This document shows, piece by piece, positions 7,285 through 14,577 of a DNA stretch of 19,036 bases. Below the pieces are notes generated by a model that saw nothing but the letters and a program-made list of their open reading frames with translations, had not been told where the DNA came from and did no database searches. The stretch comes from an uncultured Actinomycetes bacterium (GTDB lineage Bacteria > Actinomycetota > Actinomycetes > Nanopelagicales > Nanopelagicaceae). Where the stretch lies: NCBI GenBank assembly GCA_903897155.1, contig CAIUAO010000008.1, positions 1 through 19,036 of the forward strand. Reading direction: 5' to 3'. Positions within the stretch are counted from its first letter, which is position 1. Each line of letters opens with the position of its first letter. A program made the position numbers and the translations under genes.

Positions 7285-8435
7285 TATTTACTACTTCCTT
7301 TAATGAATTCTCGGGCTACCTGGCGAGCATCCTCTTCCACAGCACTGACATCGGATATGTCACGAATAACAGAGCTTGCGCTACTAGAAAGTTTGGCTGC
7401 ACTTTTTGCCACAATATCAATAATAGAGGTAAATGGAATCTGATTTTTCATAAAAGCTTCAACTGCTACTTCATTTGCTGCATTAAATACTGCCGGCATC
7501 CCCCCACCGCTCTCACCACATTCACGGGCAAGTGCGATAGATGGAAATCTGACTTCATCAATTGGCTCAAATGTCCAAGCGTGTGATGTAGTCCAGTCGA
7601 TTGGCGCAGCCACGTGGGAAATACGCTCTGCTCCAGCAAGTGCATATGCAATAGGGCTCTTCATATTTGGTGGGCTTACTTGCGCAATACTTGCTCCATC
7701 AATGTACTCAACCATCGAATGCACAACAGACTGTGGGTGAATAACAGCATGTATTTGAGAGTACGCAAGTCCGAAGAGATGATGCGCCTCAATAATTTCA
7801 AGTCCCTTGTTTACAAGTGTTGCTGAATTAATTGTGACTACAGGTCCCATTGACCACGTTGGATGGGTGAGCGCCTCTACAAGGGTCACACTTGCAAGAT
7901 CATCACGATCTCTAAATGCCCCTCCACTTGCAGTTATGACAGCCTGTTTAATCTCACTCTGTTTTCCTGCTAAAAAGCACTGATAAAGAGCGCTGTGCTC
8001 AGAGTCCACAGGAATAATTCGATCATTTCCGTGTGCCATGACTAAATCACCACCAGCAACAAGTGATTCCTTATTTGCTAACGCAACTTTATTTCCCGCG
8101 GCTAACGCAGCTAACGTTGGACCTAAACCGATTGAGCCAGTGATTGCATTAAGCACGATGTCACACGGGATCGCCGCTATTTCAGTTGATGCATTGAGCC
8201 CATCTATCACCTGGATATCACCAGCTTCTTTACGGACGGCGTCACCATTGTCTTTAACGCCGATAACCTCAACTGAAAATTTACGGGCTTGTTCCAAGAG
8301 TAGTTGCACATTAGCGCCACCTGCACTTATCGCAACTACGCGAAATTTATCTGGGTGTGCTGCTATTACCTCAAGAGCCTGAATACCGATTGAGCCAGTA
8401 GAACCCAAGATAACTACTTGGCGCACAGAACTCAT
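7284..8435 (-). CDS. dxr: 1-deoxy-D-xylulose 5-phosphate reductoisomerase
   Basis: Dxr converts DXP to methylerythritol 4-phosphate with NADPH and a divalent metal, the first committed step of the MEP pathway. The protein starts MSSVRQVVILGSTGSIGIQA, where GSTGSIG is the NADPH-binding loop. It also has LANKESLVAGG, the metal/substrate site VDSEHSALYQC, the loop ASGGAFRD and NKGLEIIEAHHLFG, all characteristic. I start at ATG 8435 (383 residues). An open frame reaches 8492, but that would overlap rlmN by 37 bases and add an atypical N-terminus. It lies 20 bases after rlmN and overlaps the rseP start by one base. With ispG it supplies the isoprenoid precursors needed for quinones, carotenoids and undecaprenyl phosphate. 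Confidence 0.96.
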   Translation of the reverse strand: MSSVRQVVILGSTGSIGIQALEVIAAHPDKFRVVAISAGGANVQLLLEQARKFSVEVIGVKDNGDAVRKEAGDIQVIDGLNASTEIAAIPCDIVLNAITGSIGLGPTLAALAAGNKVALANKESLVAGGDLVMAHGNDRIIPVDSEHSALYQCFLAGKQSEIKQAVITASGGAFRDRDDLASVTLVEALTHPTWSMGPVVTINSATLVNKGLEIIEAHHLFGLAYSQIHAVIHPQSVVHSMVEYIDGASIAQVSPPNMKSPIAYALAGAERISHVAAPIDWTTSHAWTFEPIDEVRFPSIALARECGESGGGMPAVFNAANEVAVEAFMKNQIPFTSIIDIVAKSAAKLSSSASSVIRDISDVSAVEEDARQVAREFIKGSSK

Positions 8436-8455
8436 GGCACTATCTTCTCGTATTT

Positions 8456-9574
8456 TTATTGTTTCTGCTCCGCTGCGGCCAACTGTCCGCACGCGCCATC
8501 AATCTCACGCCCACGCGTGTCACGCACGGTTACAGGAACACCATATCCTTCCAAAATCTTCACAAACTCAGCTTCATCTGCTGGCCTTGATGCCGTCCAC
8601 TTTGAACCTGGAGTCGGATTCAGAGGAATCAAATTCACATGAGCATTACGATTTTTAAGCATCCTTCCGAGTAAATCAGAACGCCATGCTTGGTCGTTAA
8701 TGTCGCGAATAAGTGCATACTCAATGGAATATCTGCGCCCTGTTTTATTCGCATAATTATCTGCAGCTTGTAATACTTCTTTCACTTTCCACCTAGAGTT
8801 AATAGGAACAAGTGAATCACGTAGTTCATCATCAGGTGTGTGAAGTGAAACAGCTAAAGTAACTGGAATATCTTCCTTCATAAGTTTTTCAATTCCGTTT
8901 ACTAAACCAACTGTTGAAACAGTTACTGATCGGGCTCCAATACCTAAGCCATCAGGTTGCGGGGCAGTGATATTTCGAACAGAGCGGATCACGGCGTTGT
9001 AGTTGGCAAGTGGCTCACCCATTCCCATAAAGACAACGTTAGAAAGACGTGTTGGCCCACCGGGAAGTTCACCTTCGGCGCAAGCACGCGCAGCGGCAAC
9101 TACTTGAGCAGTAATTTCACCAGCGGTGAGATTTCTCGTCAATCCTGCTTGACCAGTTGCACAAAACGGGCAATTCATTCCACACCCTGCTTGAGATGAG
9201 ATACACACTGTTGTTCTATCGCTATATCTCATAAGAACGCTCTCAACTAGAACACCGTCATGCAAGCGCCATAAATCTTTACGAGTTGTGCCACCATCAC
9301 ATTCAATAGAACGCACAAGAGTTATGAGTTTTGGCGTAAATTTCTCTGCCATAAGTGAGCGCATCTCTTTTGGAATATCACTCCAACTCTCTGTGTCATC
9401 GTTGTAGTGAGTAAAGAAGTGAGTCGCCACCTGATTGGCACGAAATGCAGGAATCCCAAGCTCAACAGCAAGCGCCTTGCGCCCTTCAGGGTCAAGGTCT
9501 GCAAAATGACGCGGTGGTTTTACTTTTTGCGTAGGCTCATCAAAAACTAGTTTGAGTGGATCATTTTCGCTCAT
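8456..9574 (-). CDS. rlmN: Dual-specificity 23S rRNA A2503 / tRNA A37 C2-methyltransferase RlmN
   Basis: Radical SAM enzyme that methylates C2 of A2503 in 23S rRNA and A37 in a subset of tRNAs, tuning decoding at the peptidyl-transferase tunnel. In 372 residues I see the CxxxCxxC cluster motif CGMNCPFC (131, 135, 138), the GMGEP motif (184-188), SLHTPDDELRDSLVPIN (243-259), NLIPLNPTPGSKW (314-326), and the C-terminal cysteine that forms the methylation intermediate in GACGQL (Cys362). The PTPGSKW form and lack of Cfr-specific features favour the housekeeping RlmN over Cfr. AGGAG five bases upstream supports the start. It sits between cdsA (8 bases) and dxr (20 bases), its usual actinobacterial place. 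Confidence 0.96.
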   Translation of the reverse strand: MSENDPLKLVFDEPTQKVKPPRHFADLDPEGRKALAVELGIPAFRANQVATHFFTHYNDDTESWSDIPKEMRSLMAEKFTPKLITLVRSIECDGGTTRKDLWRLHDGVLVESVLMRYSDRTTVCISSQAGCGMNCPFCATGQAGLTRNLTAGEITAQVVAAARACAEGELPGGPTRLSNVVFMGMGEPLANYNAVIRSVRNITAPQPDGLGIGARSVTVSTVGLVNGIEKLMKEDIPVTLAVSLHTPDDELRDSLVPINSRWKVKEVLQAADNYANKTGRRYSIEYALIRDINDQAWRSDLLGRMLKNRNAHVNLIPLNPTPGSKWTASRPADEAEFVKILEGYGVPVTVRDTRGREIDGACGQLAAAEQKQ

Positions 9575-9582
9575 GTCCGCTC

Positions 9583-10431
9583 CTATAACTTGTAATGTTT
9601 AATTAATTCAAAAACAAACCAGACAGCTGGTGCTGTAAAGAGTAGCGAATCGACCCGATCTAAAATTCCACCATGTCCTGGCAATATTGATCCCATGTCT
9701 TTAATTTGAAGATCACGCTTCACCGCTGACTCAATAAGATCCCCGCATGTAGCGGTGATAACTCCCATGACACCAATCATTGCTCCCAGCCACCAGCTAT
9801 CATTTAAGACGAAATAGAAGACAAGTGATGCACCGATGGTCGTTGCCACAAGAGCGCCTATCAAACCTTCCCAAGTCTTTTTAGGTGAAATATGGGGGGC
9901 GAGTGGGTGCTTTCCAAAGAGCAACCCTGAGAGATATGCAAATGTGTCATTACAACTCACAAGAACAACAAGTGTGAAGATTTTGCCAATAGGGTTTGTA
10001 TCTTTCGCCAGCAAAAGTATGAATCCTGCTAAAAAAGGAATATAAAAAATTGCAAATACTGCCGCGGTTGATCGTTTAACAAAATCCTTTGGACTAATGA
10101 TCAAAATAGAAACCATCACATTAGGAATCGCAAATGCAGTAGCAACTGCTAAACCGCTGATTTTGCCCCACCATGCTGCTGCGAGTAGACCAGTATTTGC
10201 AATGAGAAGAATTGATAATGGGATCTGGATTCCACCCCGCGAATAAGCTCGCACGATCTCTCTATTAGCCAGAAGCATTGCAATCCACACAAATGCCATA
10301 AAAATATTGGTATTTATTTTTAGAGCACCGAAAACAACTCCCAGGATAGAAAGTGAGACCAAAATAGATGGAAGTAGCTTTCGACCAGCCTTCTGATTGA
10401 TCGATTCGTTCAGTGAATGCAAATCATCCAT
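9583..10431 (-). CDS. cdsA: Phosphatidate cytidylyltransferase (CDP-diacylglycerol synthase)
   Basis: Membrane enzyme making CDP-diacylglycerol from phosphatidate and CTP, the branch point for phospholipid synthesis. The 282-residue protein has about eight hydrophobic segments after a short cytoplasmic N-terminus. The conserved CNDTFAYLSGLLFGKHPLAP (160-179) and SPKKTWEGLIG (182-192) precede the CDS signature SAVKRDLQIKDMGSILPGHG (235-254), continuing through ILDRVDSLLFTAP to 268. All signature residues are present, so it should be active. It follows frr by 17 bases. In many other bacteria uppS stands next to cdsA; here it is absent and rlmN follows instead, as is common in actinobacteria. 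Confidence 0.95.
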   Translation of the reverse strand: MDDLHSLNESINQKAGRKLLPSILVSLSILGVVFGALKINTNIFMAFVWIAMLLANREIVRAYSRGGIQIPLSILLIANTGLLAAAWWGKISGLAVATAFAIPNVMVSILIISPKDFVKRSTAAVFAIFYIPFLAGFILLLAKDTNPIGKIFTLVVLVSCNDTFAYLSGLLFGKHPLAPHISPKKTWEGLIGALVATTIGASLVFYFVLNDSWWLGAMIGVMGVITATCGDLIESAVKRDLQIKDMGSILPGHGGILDRVDSLLFTAPAVWFVFELIKHYKL

Positions 10432-10448
10432 GGGAATAACTCTTAGGG

Positions 10449-11012
10449 CTAAACCTCTAAAAGTTCACTCTCCTTGTGCTTGAGAAGTTCATCAATTTTG
10501 GCAACATGATCAGAAGTATATTTTTCTAATTCCTTCTCAGAACGTGTTAGATCATCCTTGCCCACATCACCGTCTTTTTCTAACTTCTCCATTGCTTCTT
10601 TTGCTGTACGACGAATATTACGAATAGCTACTCGTGAATCTTCAGCTTTTGTGCGCGCAACCTTAATGAAATCTTTACGACGCTCTTCGGTCAATTGTGG
10701 GAAATTAACTCGAATTACGCCACTGTCGTTCGCTGGATTAACACCAAGATCTGACTCACGGATCGCTTTCTCAACAGAAGCTATTGCTCCTTTATCAAAT
10801 GGTGAAATTAAAGCCATACGTGCTTCAGGTACTTGCACTGTGGCAAGTTGAGCAAGAGGCGTATATGTTCCGTAGTACTCGACCATAATCTTTGCAAACA
10901 TCGCTGGGTGAGCTCGGCCAGTTCTGATCGCACCAAAATCTTCTTTTGCAACCTCTACAGCCTTTGTCATTTTCTCATTTGCATCTGCAAGAGTTGAATT
11001 TAGATCTGCCAT
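10449..11012 (-). CDS. frr: Ribosome recycling factor
   Basis: RRF works with EF-G to split the post-termination ribosome. The 187-residue protein has the three-helix-bundle pattern of the family: N-terminal helix with MTKAVEVAKEDFGAIRTGRA (15-34), the small beta domain with YGTYTPLAQLATVQVPEARM, and the C-terminal helices with VNFPQLTEERRKDFIKVART. It has the usual length and conserved Arg/Lys surface. GAGGA followed by seven A/T bases precedes the ATG. It is 18 bases after pyrH and 17 before cdsA, the conserved pyrH-frr-cdsA order. Confidence 0.97.
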   Translation of the reverse strand: MADLNSTLADANEKMTKAVEVAKEDFGAIRTGRAHPAMFAKIMVEYYGTYTPLAQLATVQVPEARMALISPFDKGAIASVEKAIRESDLGVNPANDSGVIRVNFPQLTEERRKDFIKVARTKAEDSRVAIRNIRRTAKEAMEKLEKDGDVGKDDLTRSEKELEKYTSDHVAKIDELLKHKESELLEV

Positions 11013-11030
11013 TTTAAATCCTCATCTACC

Positions 11031-11747
11031 TTAGGAAACTAACGTTCCGATTGAATCACCGCGTACCGCACGGGCGATATTTCCTTTGTTCTTCAAGTCA
11101 AAGACGACTATCGGAAGATGATTTTCCCGGCATAGGCTAAATGCTGCTGCATCTGCAACTGCAAGTGATTTCGCAAGAACATCATCAAAACTAACGGTGT
11201 CATACTTTTTAGCAGAAGGATTCTTACGTGGATCTGAATCATAAACACCATCAACGCCACTCTTGGCAAGCAAAAGTGCTTCTGAACCAATTTCAAGTGC
11301 ACGCTGGGCAGCAACTGTGTCAGTTGTGAAAAATGGCATACCTGCACCTGCGCCAAAAATTACTACGCGGCCCTTTTCTAAGTGTCGAATTGAACGACGT
11401 GGAATATATGGCTCAGCAACTTGACCCATCGCAATCGCAGTCTGAACGCGTGTTTCAATTCCTTCTTTTTCGAGAAAATCTTGAAGTGCCAAACAGTTCA
11501 TTACTGTTCCAAGCATTCCCATATAGTCAGCGCGAGCGCGATCCATGCCACGTTGCTGTAACTCTGCGCCACGGAAATAGTTACCTCCGCCGACAACAAT
11601 TGCTACCTGCACGCCACTGCGTACTACATCTGCAATTTGCCCAGCAATATCGTGAACTACATCAGGATCAACACCAATGCCTTTTTCTCCACCAAATACT
11701 TCGCCAGAAAGTTTAAGGAGCACTCTCTTATAACCTTTGCGGGCCAT
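11031..11747 (-). CDS. pyrH: Uridylate (UMP) kinase
   Basis: PyrH phosphorylates UMP to UDP, feeding pyrimidine nucleotide synthesis; bacterial enzymes are hexameric amino-acid-kinase-fold proteins regulated by GTP and UTP. The 238-residue product has VLLKLSGEVFGG (9-20), the glycine loop VVGGGNYFRG (52-61), the UMP-site segment RARADYMGMLGTVMN, FGAGAGMPFFTTDTVAAQRA and LLAKSGVDGVYDSDPRKNP, all typical. AAGGAG eight bases before the ATG (11761-11756) is a strong ribosome-binding site. It follows tsf after 50 bases in which I see no terminator or convincing promoter, so co-transcription with rpsB-tsf is likely. Confidence 0.97.
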   Translation of the reverse strand: MARKGYKRVLLKLSGEVFGGEKGIGVDPDVVHDIAGQIADVVRSGVQVAIVVGGGNYFRGAELQQRGMDRARADYMGMLGTVMNCLALQDFLEKEGIETRVQTAIAMGQVAEPYIPRRSIRHLEKGRVVIFGAGAGMPFFTTDTVAAQRALEIGSEALLLAKSGVDGVYDSDPRKNPSAKKYDTVSFDDVLAKSLAVADAAAFSLCRENHLPIVVFDLKNKGNIARAVRGDSIGTLVS

Positions 11748-11797
11748 AGCGAGTGCTCCTTATCTCTAATTATTTAACGATTAACGCTGTGCTGAGG

Positions 11798-12625
11798 TTA
11801 CTGTCCAACTCGGAAACGGTGAAATGCCGACACGGCAGTTTTTGCCTCATCGAGCACCTGTTGTACGGTCTTCTTGGCATCCTTAGCGAAAGCCTGCTCG
11901 AGCAAGCTGACTTCCTTCACAAAACCGGTGATTCGTCCTTCAACGATCTTTGCAATCGCAGCATCTGGCTTACCCTCATTGCGGGCAGTCTCTTCTGCAA
12001 TATGACGCTCACTTGCGATCGCATCAGCAGGAATAGCCTCACGATTTACATACTGAGGAGCAAACGCAGCGATGTGCTGAGCAATATCTTTACCTGCCTC
12101 TGGAGCAGGAGCACTCATCTGCACGAGCACACCAACTTGTGGTGGCAAATCTGGGTTTGTGCGGTGCAGATAAAGCGCAACCGGTGAACCATCAAGAACT
12201 GCAACGCGGCGAAGTTCAATCTTCTCCCCCAGTGTTGCATTTCCTTCATCGATACGTGCCTGAACAGTTAGACCAGATGGCAATGTGGACTCAAGGAACT
12301 TAGCAAGATCTGCAATCTTGGCTTGTGCCAAATGATTGAGGAGCTCATCTGCAAGCTCTTGGAACCGATCACCCTTTGCTACGAAATCTGTCTCGCAGTT
12401 AAGTTCGAGCATAACTCCAAGGTTGCCCTCTGCTTTTGCAATTACTAGGCCATTTGAAGTTGTGCGACCTTCACGCTTGGTGACGCCCTTTAAACCCTTG
12501 ACGCGAATAATGTCGATCGCCTTTTGGAAATCGCCATCTGCTTCATCAAGTGCCTTCTTGCAATCGAGCATTCCTGCTGCGGTTGCTTCACGAAGGCGTT
12601 TTACATCATCAGCTGTGTAAGCCAC
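11798..12625 (-). CDS. tsf: Translation elongation factor Ts
   Basis: EF-Ts is the guanine-nucleotide exchange factor for EF-Tu. The 275-residue protein has the UBA-like N-terminal domain (ADDVKRLREATAAGMLDCKK, 5-24), the EF-Tu contact motif CETDFVAKGDRFQEL (77-91, with TDFVAK), and the two-lobed core with LYLHRTNPDLPPQVGVLVQM. The start codon is GTG (12625-12623), confirmed by the family N-terminus and by GGGAG eight bases upstream, inside the end of rpsB. The gap to rpsB is 3 bases, so the two are translated as a pair, as in nearly all bacteria. Confidence 0.97.
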   Translation of the reverse strand: MAYTADDVKRLREATAAGMLDCKKALDEADGDFQKAIDIIRVKGLKGVTKREGRTTSNGLVIAKAEGNLGVMLELNCETDFVAKGDRFQELADELLNHLAQAKIADLAKFLESTLPSGLTVQARIDEGNATLGEKIELRRVAVLDGSPVALYLHRTNPDLPPQVGVLVQMSAPAPEAGKDIAQHIAAFAPQYVNREAIPADAIASERHIAEETARNEGKPDAAIAKIVEGRITGFVKEVSLLEQAFAKDAKKTVQQVLDEAKTAVSAFHRFRVGQ

Positions 12626-12628
12626 GAA

Positions 12629-13438
12629 TTATTCTCCCTTTGGTTCAGTTACATCTGCTGCAGGTGCAGTGATTAATTCCTTCTCCCAATCAGCCATTGG
12701 CTCATCAGTAGCGGCCGCAGGTGCGACCTTGTCAGCAACTGCAGCTGCTGCTGCAGAACGAGCTGCAAGACCTGCAACAGCAGCATCTGCAATCACGCGA
12801 GTAAGCAAACCGATTGAACGGATTGCATCATCATTGCCTGGAATCTTGTAATCAACTTCATCTGGATCACAGTTCGTATCAAGGATCGCCACAACTGGAA
12901 TACCGAGCTTGTGCGCTTCGGCAACAGCAAGGTGCTCTTTCTTTGTGTCCACAACCCAGACTGCACTTGGCAGCTTGGTCATATTACGAATACCTTGCAA
13001 GTTCTTAGTGAGCTTCTCGCGTTCACGGCGGAGTACCAAGAGTTCTTTTTTGGTCAAAACTTGGTCATTCTTAGACTCGAGTTGTTCGAGTTCTTTCAAA
13101 CGTTGAATACGCTTGTAAACAGTTGGGAAGTTAGTAAGCATTCCGCCAAGCCAGCGCTCGGTGACATAAGGCATGCCAACACGTGCTGATTGTTCAATGA
13201 TTGGCTGGTGTGCTTGCTTCTTTGTTCCAACGAAAAGGATATGTCCGCCCTTTGCGACGGTGTCCTTAATAAAGTCATAAGCTGAATCGATCAAAGCTAG
13301 TGACTGTTGGATATCGATAATGTAGATACCGTTGCGCTCAGCAAAAATGTAGCGCTTCATCTTTGGATTCCAACGACGAGTCTGGTGTCCAAAATGGACT
13401 CCGCTGTCGAGGAGTTCTCGCATTGTTACAACCGCCAT
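12629..13438 (-). CDS. rpsB: 30S ribosomal protein S2
   Basis: S2 binds late in 30S assembly, between head and body. The protein starts MAVVTMRELLDSGVHFGHQT, the highly conserved S2 N-terminus, and contains RRWNPKMKRYIFAERNGIYI (21-40), FVGTKKQAH, RWLGGMLTNF and DTNCDPDEVDYKIPGNDDAIRS. A roughly 40-residue Ala/Asp/Glu-rich tail follows the core, as often seen in actinobacteria. The start at ATG 13438 (269 residues) is preferred over the open frame to 13477, because AAGGAG (13453-13448) is placed nine bases before it and lies inside the putative extension. It heads the rpsB-tsf-pyrH-frr block and has the longest non-coding leader in the window, consistent with its own promoter and possible S2 autoregulation. 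Confidence 0.97.
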   Translation of the reverse strand: MAVVTMRELLDSGVHFGHQTRRWNPKMKRYIFAERNGIYIIDIQQSLALIDSAYDFIKDTVAKGGHILFVGTKKQAHQPIIEQSARVGMPYVTERWLGGMLTNFPTVYKRIQRLKELEQLESKNDQVLTKKELLVLRREREKLTKNLQGIRNMTKLPSAVWVVDTKKEHLAVAEAHKLGIPVVAILDTNCDPDEVDYKIPGNDDAIRSIGLLTRVIADAAVAGLAARSAAAAAVADKVAPAAATDEPMADWEKELITAPAADVTEPKGE

Positions 13439-13456
13439 GGCGGCACTCTCCTTCAT

Positions 13457-13476
13457 TGCATGCAGTAGCACATGCA
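13457..13476 (-). repeat. 6-bp inverted repeat just before the rpsB Shine-Dalgarno
   Basis: TGCATG (13457-13462) and CATGCA (13471-13476) pair around an 8-base loop. The hairpin ends three bases before AAGGAG of rpsB, so it could affect ribosome access or be a protein-binding site. Confidence 0.5.
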
Positions 13477-13477
13477 C

Positions 13478-13526
13478 TCGGTTGTCGATCTAACAATTTG
13501 CTAGATCCCTAGCGTCTGGGCACCGA
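13478..13526 (-). ncRNA. Candidate structured rpsB mRNA leader
   Basis: On the transcript strand TCGGT (13526-13522) can pair with ACCGA (13482-13478), closing a domain that contains an 8-bp hairpin GATCTAGC / GTTAGATC (arms 13507-13500 and 13494-13487, one G-U pair, loop AAATT). CTAG-GGAT-CTAG (13512-13501) offers an alternative 4-bp stem overlapping that hairpin's 5' arm. Nested pairing next to rpsB is what an autoregulatory S2 leader would look like, but pairing was judged by eye only, with no covariation evidence. Confidence 0.35.
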
Positions 13527-13544
13527 CTTATTTATATAAATAAG
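13527..13544. repeat. Perfect 18-bp AT-rich palindrome upstream of rpsB
   Basis: CTTATTTATATAAATAAG is its own reverse complement over all 18 bases. On the transcript strand it contains TATAAA (13536-13531), a possible -10 element, but there is no acceptable -35 at 16-18 bases. It could instead be an operator for a dimeric regulator. See findings. Confidence 0.6.
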
Positions 13545-13676
13545 ACCGAAATGGTTACTGCTTATTGATCTAGCGAACTAGTTCACAAACAGTTAGACGC
13601 GTGAAGTCAGATCTGCGGTAAAGCTGATCTGCTGAGGTAAATCTTAACTGAGGTTTGAGGGTGCAAAATCCACGGG

Positions 13677-14576
13677 TTAAGCGCGAGGATGCGCATCTTT
13701 ATATGCCTTTTGAAGGCGTTCTGGGGATACGTGGGTATAAATCTGGGTTGTAGCCAGTGAAGAGTGACCCAAGATTTCTTGAACGGTTCGAAGGTCTGCT
13801 CCGCCTTCAAGTAGGTGAGTTGCCGCAGTATGGCGAAGCCCATGTGGACCCATGTGAGAGCCAATTGCGCTCATGGCTTCATATACAGCCCCGCGCACTG
13901 TGCGTTGATCAATTCTCTTACCGCGTGAGCCAAGAAAAACTGCTGACTCAGACTTATCTGTAACTAAATGTGGGCGGGCACTTTTCACATAGTTTTCAAG
14001 GGCTCTCATGGCTGGTATTCCGAGTGGAACAACTCGCTCTTTATTTCCCTTACCTAATACCTGCAAAGTATTTCGCTCTTGATCGATAGAGCGAATATCT
14101 AGCCCACATAACTCAGATACACGGATTCCACTTGCATACAAAACCTCTACCATCGCAAGATCTCGAATATTAATTGGCGTTGGATCTTCATCCATACGTA
14201 CTTGCATACTTTCAATAACTTTTTGAGTATCAGCAATATCTAATACCTCAGGGAGGGTTCGATGTGGTTTGGGAATAGCAAGCTGCGCGCCCAAATCACT
14301 TGAAATCCAACCCTGACTTGCGGCCCAATATGTGAAAGCGCGGATAGAGACAATTCGCCTTGCCATAGTTGCCCGTGATGCGCCAGTACTCTGCAAATTT
14401 GCAAGCCACGAACGGATATGTGTGAGTTCTAACTTTGAAAATTCAGTTATTCCAAGTAGGTCCATGTGTTTGAGAAATGAATCAAGATCGCTGACATAAC
14501 CTTTTATTGAGTTATCAGCAAGATTTCTGACTAACGCCAAATGCTCTTCATATTTAGCAATTAATTCAGCAGTCAT
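13677..14576 (-). CDS. xerC: Tyrosine site-specific recombinase XerC
   Basis: Xer recombinases resolve chromosome dimers at dif together with a partner and FtsK. The 299-residue protein has the N-terminal SAM-like core-binding domain (about 1-90) and the catalytic domain with every active-site residue in place: Arg152 in SGIRVSELCGL, Lys177 in GKGNKERVVPLG, His245 and Arg248 in HGLRHTAATHLL, His271 in LGHSSLATTQIYTHV, and Tyr280. I chose ATG 14576 (MTAELI), one base after the cimA stop (TGA-T-ATG); the frame continues to 14627 but would overlap cimA by 50 bases. Place upstream of rpsB is that of xerC in actinobacteria, which favours XerC over XerD, although sequence alone does not separate them. 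No dprA neighbour is present. Confidence 0.9.
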   Translation of the reverse strand: MTAELIAKYEEHLALVRNLADNSIKGYVSDLDSFLKHMDLLGITEFSKLELTHIRSWLANLQSTGASRATMARRIVSIRAFTYWAASQGWISSDLGAQLAIPKPHRTLPEVLDIADTQKVIESMQVRMDEDPTPINIRDLAMVEVLYASGIRVSELCGLDIRSIDQERNTLQVLGKGNKERVVPLGIPAMRALENYVKSARPHLVTDKSESAVFLGSRGKRIDQRTVRGAVYEAMSAIGSHMGPHGLRHTAATHLLEGGADLRTVQEILGHSSLATTQIYTHVSPERLQKAYKDAHPRA

Positions 14577-14577
14577 A

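Larger units (their letters stand above)
13439..13676 (-). promoter_or_regulatory. rpsB promoter/leader region (xerC-rpsB intergenic)
   Basis: 238 bases without a gene. In transcription order it holds an ordinary-looking 3' flank of xerC with no intrinsic terminator, a possible -35/-10 pair TTGTGA (13588-13583) and AATAAG (13566-13561) with a 16-base spacer, an AT-rich palindrome (13544-13527), a candidate multi-stem RNA (13526-13478), a second hairpin (13476-13457) and the AAGGAG site of rpsB (13453-13448). S2-binding leaders that repress rpsB-tsf are known in other bacteria; that this one does so is inference. Promoter positions are uncertain: both boxes match their consensus only four of six. 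Confidence 0.5.

Noticed and set aside
8436..8492. Upstream ATG extending dxr by 19 residues
   Set aside because: It lies inside the rlmN 3' end, while MSSVRQVVILGSTGSIG from 8435 matches the normal Dxr start.
13439..13477. Upstream ATGs extending rpsB by up to 13 residues
   Set aside because: The extension contains the AAGGAG ribosome-binding site of the conserved S2 start at 13438.
13439..13676. Possible dif site next to xerC
   Set aside because: I looked for the two Xer arms around a 6-base centre (ATAA-N6-TTAT core); the AT palindrome at 13527-13544 has the opposite arrangement and lacks the flanking arm sequences.
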